This document shows, one piece after another, positions 1 to 5,819 of a stretch of DNA of 7,543 nucleotides. The notes below the pieces were generated by a model, which saw nothing but the letters and a program-made list of their open reading frames with translations, did not search any database and was not told where the DNA came from. The position numbers and the translations under genes are program-made. This stretch comes from Desulfofustis sp. (GTDB taxonomy: Bacteria > Desulfobacterota > Desulfobulbia > Desulfobulbales > Desulfocapsaceae), in contig JARFQM010000467.1 in the NCBI GenBank assembly GCA_029287755.1, forward strand, positions 1 through 7,543, given 5' to 3'. Each line of letters opens with the position of its first letter. Within the stretch, counting starts at the first letter, position 1.

Positions 1-476
1 ACGTGGCAGCCCAGGGGACCGATGGATGGAAGCCGGAAGTCGCCCAGCGCAACATGGAGCAGATCCTTACCGCCCAGAACAACAAGGTCGATGCAGTCGT
101 CGCTTCAAATGACGGCACCGCCGGCGGGGTGGTGGCCGCTCTGACTGCCCAGGGAATGGAAGGCATCACCCCGGTTTCAGGACAGGACGGTGACCATGCC
201 GCCCTGAACAGGGTTGCGCGCGGATTGCAGACCGTTTCGGTGTGGAAAGATGCGCGGGAACTGGGCAAAGCTGCCGCCAAAATCGCGGTTGACCTGGCCA
301 ACGGAAAAACTCCGTCGGGCACCATCAAATGGTCCGGCGGCGCCAAAGGTGTCGAGATGGATGCCATTCTCCTGGCGCCGGTGCCGATCACCAAAGACAA
401 GCTCAATGTGGTAGTGGAGGCTGGCTGGATCAAGAAAGACGTACTCTGCCAGGGTGTTGAGGGGAACTGCCCGTAA
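1..476 (+). CDS. xylF: XylF, D-xylose ABC transporter periplasmic binding protein (5' end outside window)
   Basis: This is the C-terminal part, 158 codons including the stop, of a periplasmic sugar-binding protein that captures D-xylose and delivers it to the XylH/XylG membrane complex. The reading frame (first full codon at base 3) is open to the left edge, so the GTG at base 3 is internal and the signal peptide is not visible. It matches the C-terminal lobe of E. coli XylF from memory: DGW early, then [12 protein letters not shown] with TAGG (about residues 26-42 here), then an SGQD motif followed by a conserved V-W contact region, and a closing lobe ending in a Lys-rich stretch. DAVVASND and SGQD are hallmarks of the XylF/RbsB-like (periplasmic binding protein 4) family. 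xylH and xylG follow on the same strand, which supports the assignment. The ligand could be another pentose or hexose; xylA and xylB are not in the window. Confidence 0.9.
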   Translation, partial: VAAQGTDGWKPEVAQRNMEQILTAQNNKVDAVVASNDGTAGGVVAALTAQGMEGITPVSGQDGDHAALNRVARGLQTVSVWKDARELGKAAAKIAVDLANGKTPSGTIKWSGGAKGVEMDAILLAPVPITKDKLNVVVEAGWIKKDVLCQGVEGNCP

Positions 477-500
477 CCGCCGTTCCAACCAGATCGAGTC

Positions 501-524
501 GGGGGCACTTTTCCTGGTGCCCCC
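501..524 (+). terminator. Terminator or attenuator hairpin after xylF
   Basis: A perfect 8-bp stem GGGGGCAC / GTGCCCCC (501-508 with 517-524) encloses an 8-nt loop and begins 24 bases after the xylF stop. The 3' side is followed by AAATTTCTT, a weak T-tract. It may act as a partial terminator or a 3'-end mRNA stabiliser, so that more binding protein than permease is made. That role is inferred; the stem is directly visible. Confidence 0.65.
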
Positions 525-580
525 AAATTTCTTGAAGCAATTCGACGATACCTGTTGTAGATAAAAATATTGAGACTACT

Positions 581-721
581 GAGCCTTTTGCAAAACTAAG
601 ATTGTCGTTCAAAATCAAACCATGCAAGAAATTTTACCACAGGCATATGATTGATATTCCGAGGAAAAAATTTTAAGCATAACCCAGAGTGTGGGCGAAA
701 AGATGGTTTTGCAAATGGCTC
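581..721 (+). mobile_element. MITE-like element, copy 1 (141 bp, non-coding)
   Basis: This 141-bp block is bounded by 16-bp terminal inverted repeats: GAGCCTTTTGCAAAAC at 581-596 and GTTTTGCAAATGGCTC at 706-721, matching at 15 of 16 positions. A second copy of exactly the same length lies at 4178-4318 in the same orientation; by direct comparison 129 of 141 bases agree. About 38% G+C by hand count, clearly below the surrounding genes. It has no convincing reading frame, so it would depend on a transposase elsewhere. Flanking bases are TACT (577-580) and TAGC (722-725), which share only TA, so any target duplication has decayed. It lies between xylF and xylH, 40 bases before the xylH start. 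The parent IS family is not identified. Confidence 0.85.
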
Positions 722-761
722 TAGCTGAAACCTTTTAGACAACCCAGCACCCGGCATCGTT

Positions 762-1988
762 ATGGATCCCCAGCCCGAACAGGTTACCAAGACCCCGGTT
801 TTCCGCCGGCTCAGCTCGGAACTCGAGATTGACACCCGCATGCTGGCCATGATCGGTGCGCTGATCATTATCTGGGTCGTCTTGACCGTGCTCACCGACG
901 GTATATTCTTCACTGCCAGAAACCTCTATAATCTCGCTGTCCAGACCAGTGTCGTGGGCATCATGGCCACCGGGATGGTGCTGGTAATCGTGGCCCGGCA
1001 CATAGACTTATCGGTCGGCTCCCTGATGGGCTTCACCGGGATGGTCATCGCCTATCTGCAGGTGCATGTCTTTACTCTGGGTGCCGCCTGGAACTGGCCT
1101 TTGACCGTTGTCTGCGGACTGGCCCTGGGTGCGCTGGTCGGCCTCTGGCAGGGCTGGTGGGTGGCCTATCGGGGGGTACCGGCCTTCGTGGTAACCCTGG
1201 GCGGGCTCCTCATTTTCCGCGGCGGTGCCTACCTGGTGACCGACGGCAGGACGGTGGCTCCCATGGATAAGACCTATCAGCTTCTCGGCGGGGGCATCAA
1301 CGGTTCGATTGGCGCCACCTGGAGCTGGATATTTGGCGGCGTCTGTATTCTGCTGATGATACTCGGCACCTTCAGGAACAGGGCCCGCAGAAAGAAATAT
1401 GGCTTTCAGCCCAAAGCCCGCTGGGCCGAACTGGTCATGCTCCTGATCGGCATCGGCCTGGTCTGCGGGTTCGTCATGGTAATGAACTCTTATTACAAGC
1501 CCCGCACCGAGATTCCACGGGGTATTCCCATTCCGGTGCTTATCCTCATCGGAGTGGTGGTGATCATGACGCTGCTCGCCAAGGTCACCAAGTTCGGACG
1601 CTACGTCTTCGCCATCGGGGGCAACCCTGAGGCCGCCGAACTCTCAGGAATCAACGTGGCCCGGGTCACCATGTTCATCTTCATGGTTATGGGTATTCTC
1701 TGCGGAATTGCCGCGGTGATTACCACCGCCCGGCTCAACGCCGGCGCCAACTCGATGGGCACGATGGCAGAATTGAACGTCATTGCCGCTGCGGTCATCG
1801 GCGGCACCTCCCTGGCCGGAGGAGTCGGCACCATCGCCGGCGCCATCCTTGGAGCGGTGATTATGCAGTCGCTTGAATCGGGCATGGTGCTCATGGGGGT
1901 TACCAGCGCCATGCGCCAGGTTGTCATTGGACTGGTGCTGGTCCTCGCCGTCTGGTTCGACGTTATATACAATAAAAATAAACGGTAG
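762..1988 (+). CDS. xylH: XylH, D-xylose ABC transporter permease
   Basis: Inner-membrane permease of 408 aa (E. coli XylH is about 393) that forms the xylose channel with XylF and XylG; BPD_transp_2 (ribose/xylose permease) family. A short charged N-terminus is followed by hydrophobic segments at about 28-50, 62-78, 84-103, 112-135, 141-155, 186-202, 222-241, 256-273, 302-322, 340-369 and 384-402. Family motifs resembling E. coli XylH are visible: [10 protein letters not shown] (78-87), [16 protein letters not shown] (131-146), the cytoplasmic coupling-type segment [17 protein letters not shown] (283-299) and [14 protein letters not shown] (343-356). ATG 762 is the most upstream start available, because an in-frame TGA lies at 726. 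No clear Shine-Dalgarno precedes it. The gene starts 40 bases after MITE copy 1, so the native 5' region may have been altered. xylG follows after 8 bases. Confidence 0.93.
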   Translation: MDPQPEQVTKTPVFRRLSSELEIDTRMLAMIGALIIIWVVLTVLTDGIFFTARNLYNLAVQTSVVGIMATGMVLVIVARHIDLSVGSLMGFTGMVIAYLQVHVFTLGAAWNWPLTVVCGLALGALVGLWQGWWVAYRGVPAFVVTLGGLLIFRGGAYLVTDGRTVAPMDKTYQLLGGGINGSIGATWSWIFGGVCILLMILGTFRNRARRKKYGFQPKARWAELVMLLIGIGLVCGFVMVMNSYYKPRTEIPRGIPIPVLILIGVVVIMTLLAKVTKFGRYVFAIGGNPEAAELSGINVARVTMFIFMVMGILCGIAAVITTARLNAGANSMGTMAELNVIAAAVIGGTSLAGGVGTIAGAILGAVIMQSLESGMVLMGVTSAMRQVVIGLVLVLAVWFDVIYNKNKR

Positions 1989-1996
1989 GGGCAGCT

Positions 1997-2758
1997 GTGA
2001 ATAGTCAAGTTCCGCTCGTTGAGATGCGCAACATCCACAAACGGTTTGGCGGGGTTCATGCGGTGCAGGGCGTTTCCATAGACCTGATGCCCGGGGAAGT
2101 GGTCGGTGTGCTCGGTCACAACGGCGCAGGCAAAACTGTGCTGATGAAGTCCCTGTCCGGTGCCATACCCTGTGATGAAGGCGATATACTGATCAGTGGC
2201 CAGAAAGTCGATATCAGGCGTCCCCGTGACGCCCGTCACCATGGTATTGAAACCATCTACCAGACCCTGGCTCTGTCAGACAATCTCGACGCCCCGGCCA
2301 ACCTGTTTCTCGGCCGCGAAATCATGACTTCTTACGGGACACTCGATGACGGGGCCATGGAAAACGAAGCCCGTAAGGTGATCCAGCGCCTCAACCCCAA
2401 TTTCACCAACATCAAAGACCCCGTTCGCAACATGTCGGGCGGGCAACGGCAGTCGGTGGCCATTGCCCGAGCCATCTATTTCAATGCCAAGATACTGATC
2501 ATGGATGAACCAACCGCCGCCCTCGGTCCCCATGAGACGGCCATGGTCGCCGAACTGATCAAACAGCTGAAGAGCGAGGGGATCGGTATTTTTCTCATCA
2601 GCCACGATCTGCATGATGTCTTCGACCTGGCAGACCGGGTATCGGTTATCAAAAACGGCAAACTTGTCGGTACCCAGCTGACCAGCCAGGTCACCAAGGA
2701 CGAGGTGCTGGGAATGATAATTCTCGGTAAGAATCCCGGCCAGAAAGAAGCCGCCTAG
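1997..2758 (+). CDS. xylG: XylG-type ATPase of the xylose ABC transporter (single nucleotide-binding domain)
   Basis: Cytoplasmic ATPase of 253 aa that powers the XylFH transporter. Walker A GHNGAGKT is at 40-47, the Q-loop Gln at 89 (IYQT), the signature MSGGQ at 146-150 (Met replaces the usual Leu), Walker [11 protein letters not shown] at 166-175 and the H-loop His at 203 (ISHDLHD). It has one ABC domain, whereas E. coli XylG (about 513 aa) has two fused domains. Single-domain ATPases paired with xylFH are known in other bacteria, so this is a complete short form that would work as a homodimer, not a truncation. The start is GTG at 1997, 8 bases after the xylH stop and preceded by a GGGG purine run as ribosome-binding site. 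This implies co-transcription and coupling with xylH. Confidence 0.9.
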   Translation: MNSQVPLVEMRNIHKRFGGVHAVQGVSIDLMPGEVVGVLGHNGAGKTVLMKSLSGAIPCDEGDILISGQKVDIRRPRDARHHGIETIYQTLALSDNLDAPANLFLGREIMTSYGTLDDGAMENEARKVIQRLNPNFTNIKDPVRNMSGGQRQSVAIARAIYFNAKILIMDEPTAALGPHETAMVAELIKQLKSEGIGIFLISHDLHDVFDLADRVSVIKNGKLVGTQLTSQVTKDEVLGMIILGKNPGQKEAA

Positions 2759-2800
2759 CAGCGGGTTGTTTAGCGCTGCCCTGCCGCCCCATCGCCCGTC

Positions 2801-3724
2801 TTAGGTACCCGCCTGTTCCAGGAATTTCTGCCAGACCGCTTCCAGGGTCAGATCAGCCAGATCCTCACTTTCCAGCCACGTGAAGCGGGTGTGCTGGATG
2901 CCGGTGGTCTGCGCTGGCGTATGGCCGCCGTACAAAGCAAGTCCGCGGCAGCCCAGATGGGCGGCGATATGGGTCGGACCGGTGTCGTTGCCGATCACAA
3001 ACGCAGCCTGCTGAGCCACGCCCGCCAAGGCGAAATAGTCGAGATAGCCATCCTTCGAGACCAGCGTTTTACCGGGTATGGCATGGTACTGATCCATTTC
3101 TGCCGGCCCCGGGACGGTGACCGGCTGCAGGTCGTGCTCGATCAGCCGCTGGGCCAGCTGCTCGAACCGTGGCCAGCGCTTGGCACCATGGGCCGCAGAA
3201 GCTCCCGGAATCAGCAGTACAAAGCCCGGTTCCACTCCATGTTGATCAAGCAGCTCATCGGCCTTATCGACCATCCAGGACAGATCGCAACGCCGGGTGT
3301 GAGTGGCGGGAATCCCTGCCAGGCGCAGATGAGCATGAAAGTGGTCCGCCGCGCAACGATCACCTGGTCGTTTCAGAAACACCTCGCAGCCCTCCACATC
3401 GCCGAGCCACCAGGTGGGGGGGAAAAGGTAGCGATGGTAAAACCGTGTTCTGCCCACCTGCTGCAGATCATACACCCGGTCAAAAGATCTCTGCTGCAGT
3501 CTCTTTCGAAGTGCCAGAATCTGCGCCAGGTGATAGCGCGGCGCTCTCGGATCTATGAAGACCTCATCCACCCAGGGACAGCGCTCCATGTAGATGCGGT
3601 AGGATGGCGTGGTCATCACGGTGAGACGGTCGTCGGGATGAAAATTTCTAATATCCCGGATAGCCCCGTCGGCCTGGACCAGATCACCCAGGGCGCTGAG
3701 CTTGATGATCAGAATGTCGGCCAT
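2801..3724 (-). CDS. Glycosyltransferase family 9 protein (ADP-heptose:LPS heptosyltransferase-like)
   Basis: A 307-aa GT-B fold glycosyltransferase of the WaaC/WaaF (GT9) family, which typically adds heptose or a related sugar to LPS core at the cytoplasmic face of the inner membrane. The N-terminus ILIIKLSALGD contains the Asp (residue 14) equivalent to the proposed catalytic Asp13 of E. coli WaaC. The C-terminal domain has PGAS with KRWP (173-185), the nucleotide-sugar site region, and the family signature VIGNDTGPTHIAAHLG (243-258) followed by ALYG. The length is close to WaaC (about 319 aa). I chose ATG 3724 over TTG 3727 because the upstream DUF6165 stop and this ATG overlap as TGATG, a classic coupling arrangement. 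The exact donor and acceptor are unknown. It is convergent with xylG across a 42-bp gap. Confidence 0.88.
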   Translation of the reverse strand: MADILIIKLSALGDLVQADGAIRDIRNFHPDDRLTVMTTPSYRIYMERCPWVDEVFIDPRAPRYHLAQILALRKRLQQRSFDRVYDLQQVGRTRFYHRYLFPPTWWLGDVEGCEVFLKRPGDRCAADHFHAHLRLAGIPATHTRRCDLSWMVDKADELLDQHGVEPGFVLLIPGASAAHGAKRWPRFEQLAQRLIEHDLQPVTVPGPAEMDQYHAIPGKTLVSKDGYLDYFALAGVAQQAAFVIGNDTGPTHIAAHLGCRGLALYGGHTPAQTTGIQHTRFTWLESEDLADLTLEAVWQKFLEQAGT

Positions 3725-4110
3725 CAATACGCTTCGTAAGATTTCTCCTCGATCAAATCGGAGCCGAGCAGACGGTTGATCCTGAGCTTGATTTCCGCCC
3801 GTCTGTCGTTGGTTTTGTAGACCGCGCGGGCAAGCGCAATAAACGTTTCGGAGAAGTCTTTGTCGCGCTCGCAGGCACGGATATCGTCTTCTATGTCCCA
3901 GAGCGACTCATTGGTGCGCCGCAACTCATCAATCAACACCTGCAAGGGTGCGCCCGGCAGCTGGGCACCGCGACACACTTGGCGCAGGGCCTCGAGTTCC
4001 TTATTGATATTTTCCAGCTTCTGGGGGGCGTCGATACGGGCCTGCTTGATCTCCAAAATAGTCAATTTGTCAAACAGCTCACCCCAGGAAACGGGAATTT
4101 TCACCACCAT
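3724..4110 (-). CDS. DUF6165 family protein
   Basis: A 128-aa soluble protein that I recognise as DUF6165. The N-terminus VKIPVSWGELFDKLTILEIK (3-22) is the conserved family opening, followed by two predicted helical, charge-rich stretches (about 30-48 and 56-82) and a conserved-looking SETFIALARAVYKTNDRRAEIKLRIN segment ending near 112. It has no signal peptide or membrane segment. The biochemical role is not known. DUF6165 genes are often found next to LPS or sugar-transferase genes, and here the stop overlaps the GT9 start by one base (TGATG), so the two products probably act in one pathway. The start is ATG 4110, preceded by GGAGG (4117-4121) at 6-nt spacing, an excellent ribosome-binding site. 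A perfect TATAAT lies 28 bases upstream. Confidence 0.85.
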   Translation of the reverse strand: MVVKIPVSWGELFDKLTILEIKQARIDAPQKLENINKELEALRQVCRGAQLPGAPLQVLIDELRRTNESLWDIEDDIRACERDKDFSETFIALARAVYKTNDRRAEIKLRINRLLGSDLIEEKSYEAY

Positions 4111-4137
4111 AATGATCCTCCATTGCGCGAGCCGATG

Positions 4138-4166
4138 ATTATACTTGTCATCTATGGGGCATTAAA
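4138..4166 (-). promoter_or_regulatory. Sigma-70-like promoter for the DUF6165-GT9 pair
   Basis: On the minus strand a perfect TATAAT (-10, 4138-4143) lies 17 bases from TTTAAT (-35, 4161-4166, only 3 of 6 to consensus). The -10 is 27 bases upstream of the DUF6165 start. The weak -35 suggests dependence on an activator or modest strength. MITE copy 2 begins 12 bases beyond the -35, so the insertion sits immediately upstream of this promoter. Confidence 0.5.
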
Positions 4167-4177
4167 GTTTTACTATT

Positions 4178-4318
4178 GAGCCTTTTGCAAAACTAAGATT
4201 GTCGTTCAAAATCAAGGCCTGCGAGAAATTTTACCACAGGCATATGATTGATATCCCGAGGATAAAATTTTGAGCATAAGGCAGAGTTTGGGCGAAAAGA
4301 CCGTTTTGCAAATGGCTC
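4178..4318 (+). mobile_element. MITE-like element, copy 2 (141 bp, non-coding)
   Basis: Second copy of the element at 581-721, in the same orientation and of identical length, with 12 substitutions and no indels. The terminal inverted repeats at 4178-4193 and 4303-4318 are identical to those of copy 1, including the single left/right mismatch at position 6 (T versus A). It is flanked on both sides by TATT (4174-4177 and 4319-4322), a plausible 4-bp target duplication. It lies in the divergent gap between the DUF6165 promoter and the J-domain gene. No transposase is encoded; it is presumably moved in trans by an IS with matching ends. Confidence 0.87.
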
Positions 4319-4347
4319 TATTCATAGCGACATGAGTTCAAAACGCC

Positions 4348-4417
4348 CCGTCAGGCAAGGCTGGCGAGGAACCGGCAGGGGCCCTGCCGCAGCAAGTGCC
4401 CCAGCCTGCGTTGACGG
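4348..4417. other. Extended imperfect hairpin (structured leader or DNA palindrome)
   Basis: A 70-base GC-rich nested inverted repeat. The outer stem is CCGTCA (4348-4353) with TGACGG (4412-4417), then GC with GC (4355-4356/4408-4409), then AGGCTGG (4358-4364) with CCAGCCT (4401-4407). An internal loop follows, and an apical stem CGGCAG (4373-4378) with CTGCCG (4384-4389) around a 5-nt loop; the two flanking GG/CC could extend it to 8 bp. It begins 30 bases after MITE copy 2 and ends 109 bases before the J-domain start. No T-tract follows, so it is not an ordinary terminator. It could be a 5'-UTR element, a REP-like palindrome or a small-RNA fold. Apart from this hairpin I see nothing definite in the 208 bases between the MITE and the gene. 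Confidence 0.5.
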
Positions 4418-4526
4418 CTTGGACGTACGCCGCTGTCTATGCTGGACAAATGGATCCATACCATATATCTACAAACCTGTCTGCTGCAACCCGGCAATCG
4501 GTTTAACTCTGTGCGGTTATTATTTC

Positions 4527-5537
4527 ATGTACCTTGCCACCCTGACCAGAGGTCAGAAAAAACATTACCAGATTCGCCGCTCGATACCCGGGGCTGACCA
4601 TCGCTACCGGGACTTTAAGGTAGTGTTTGACCTGGGCGACGATCCCGGACGCTACATCGAGAATCTTACCGACGATATCTGCTATTTTTCCGAGGAATTG
4701 GCAGAAGGGCTGCAGCGGGAGACCTCTGAGGACGCATCTCTTATCCTCGAAGAGCTGCTCTGGGATTTTCTGCCCGCCGAAGAGCGCATCCGCCTGGAAA
4801 TATTCCGTCATCGCGGGAAAGCGCGGGTATCGTCCCTGTCGGCAGAGGAGCGAACAGCGATAGACAGAGATATTCATCTGTTTGATCGCCGCCGCCTCTA
4901 TTACCTGCGCTACGGCGCGGTAGAGCAGAGCCGCATCTTCAGGCTCAACCCCAAACTCTACCGCCCACTGCTCAACAAGTGTCGCGACGAGCGCGAATTC
5001 TACCTCATGGACCTGGAAAAAGCGCTGCAGCACAATGAACTCAAAACCTATGTCTTTGCCATTTTCGATCTCCAGCGCCATTTTACCGAGTCGTTTTCGG
5101 CAACCATGCCTGAGGCGCTGGACCAGGTGGATATAGCCGATTTTTTCATCGAGGAAATCTGTTCACTGAACAGTGACAAAAATTTCTGGCGCGCAGGTGA
5201 CGGGGGTGCGAACCTGCATGATCACCTGATCCGTTACCTGATAATGTTCTTTGATCACGGCTATGGCCGGCGATCGTTGTTCGACGACTTCGTCCGGGAA
5301 TTCATGGGGCGCCACCGGGCCTTTTCCTGGCCGGATAAAAAACCGGCGGTAAGCACCGGCCAGGCGGAGAAAATTTTTCAGATGAAATGGCAGAAGCTGC
5401 AGAAAATGAGCCGCCGGGAACTGATCCGCCTTTATCGACAACGAGCCAAGGAACTCCATCCTGACAGCGGCGGCAACCACGAGGAGTTCATTCAGCTCAA
5501 CGGTGCCTACGCCTCTCTTCTGGCCAGAAAGAAATGA
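4527..5537 (+). CDS. J-domain-containing protein of uncharacterised family
   Basis: A 336-aa soluble protein ending in a J domain, the module that stimulates DnaK (Hsp70) ATPase. Residues about 286-336 show helix II RRELIRLYRQRAKEL, the invariant HPD at 311-313 and helix III EEFIQLNGAYASLLARKK; helix I and helix IV are short or missing. The N-terminal 270 residues are not a known chaperone domain. They open with MYLATLTRGQKKHYQIRRS and contain a conserved-looking central block around IHLFDRRRLYYLRYG (116-130) and YVFAIFDLQRHFTESF (175-190), with no signal peptide. I recall similar proteins in deltaproteobacteria, with no assigned function. The open frame extends back to ATG 4332, but its first 65 residues are Cys/Pro/Gly-rich, read through the hairpin and look non-coding, so ATG 4527 is preferred. 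Its Shine-Dalgarno is weak. A small coiled-coil gene follows 24 bases downstream. Confidence 0.78.
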   Translation: MYLATLTRGQKKHYQIRRSIPGADHRYRDFKVVFDLGDDPGRYIENLTDDICYFSEELAEGLQRETSEDASLILEELLWDFLPAEERIRLEIFRHRGKARVSSLSAEERTAIDRDIHLFDRRRLYYLRYGAVEQSRIFRLNPKLYRPLLNKCRDEREFYLMDLEKALQHNELKTYVFAIFDLQRHFTESFSATMPEALDQVDIADFFIEEICSLNSDKNFWRAGDGGANLHDHLIRYLIMFFDHGYGRRSLFDDFVREFMGRHRAFSWPDKKPAVSTGQAEKIFQMKWQKLQKMSRRELIRLYRQRAKELHPDSGGNHEEFIQLNGAYASLLARKK

Positions 5538-5561
5538 GATCGAGTTGAGGAGAAACCGACA

Positions 5562-5777
5562 ATGATAAGGTCCTTGGCCGCCGAACTATATCGGGCCCAG
5601 CAGAAAGTGCACAAACTGCAGGAACAGCTTGAAAAAGCACCACTTGCACAGAAGGAAGGGCTCAGGCGGGAGTTGCGCAGCGCCGCCGCCGAATGCAATC
5701 AGTTACGGCGGCTGGTCGAGGCCAAGAAGCAGCGGCCGCTATTCAAGACCAGCCACAAGAAAGACCCCGGATTCTAG
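5562..5777 (+). CDS. Small coiled-coil hypothetical protein
   Basis: A 71-aa protein, highly charged and predicted to be almost entirely helical. Residues about 4-55 show a heptad-like pattern of Leu/Ala with Glu, Gln, Lys and Arg (for example AQQKVHKLQEQLEKA at 12-26 and ECNQLRRLVEAKK at 44-56), consistent with a coiled coil. The tail is basic (KKQRPLFKTSHKKDPGF). A good ribosome-binding site, GAGGAG at 5547-5552, lies 9 bases before the ATG. The gene sits 24 bases after the J-domain stop on the same strand, so co-expression is likely and the product may be a partner or adaptor of that protein. I do not recognise a named family; the function is unknown. Confidence 0.65.
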   Translation: MIRSLAAELYRAQQKVHKLQEQLEKAPLAQKEGLRRELRSAAAECNQLRRLVEAKKQRPLFKTSHKKDPGF

Positions 5778-5819
5778 GCTCGTTGAGCTCTGTTCTGCGT
5801 CCTCAATCCACCAGGATAT

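Noticed and set aside
532..568. Separate promoter for xylHG upstream of the MITE (TTGAAG ... TAAAAA)
   Set aside because: No -35/-10 combination with acceptable spacing and match was found.
1601..2242. 213-aa minus-strand reading frame across the xylH/xylG junction
   Set aside because: It is antisense to two well-supported transporter genes and low-complexity in character.
2758..2779. Bidirectional terminator between xylG and the GT9 gene (GCAGCG / CGCTGC)
   Set aside because: Only a 6-bp stem with a 10-nt loop and no T-tract on either strand; too weak to call.
2891..3739. 282-aa + strand reading frame opposite the GT9 gene
   Set aside because: It is the antisense shadow of a clear glycosyltransferase and its translation has no domain-like pattern.
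4341..4420. Integron attC site suggested by the long imperfect hairpin
   Set aside because: Neither strand shows matching RYYYAAC / GTTRRRY core boxes, and no integrase or cassette array is present.
4443..4471. Promoter for the J-domain gene (TGGACA, 17 bases, TATCTA)
   Set aside because: The -35 is good (5 of 6) but the -10 matches only 3 of 6; not convincing enough to annotate.
4332..4526. 65-residue N-terminal extension of the J-domain protein
   Set aside because: It reads through the hairpin, is Cys/Gly/Pro-rich with no domain-like pattern, and the recognisable family N-terminus begins at ATG 4527.
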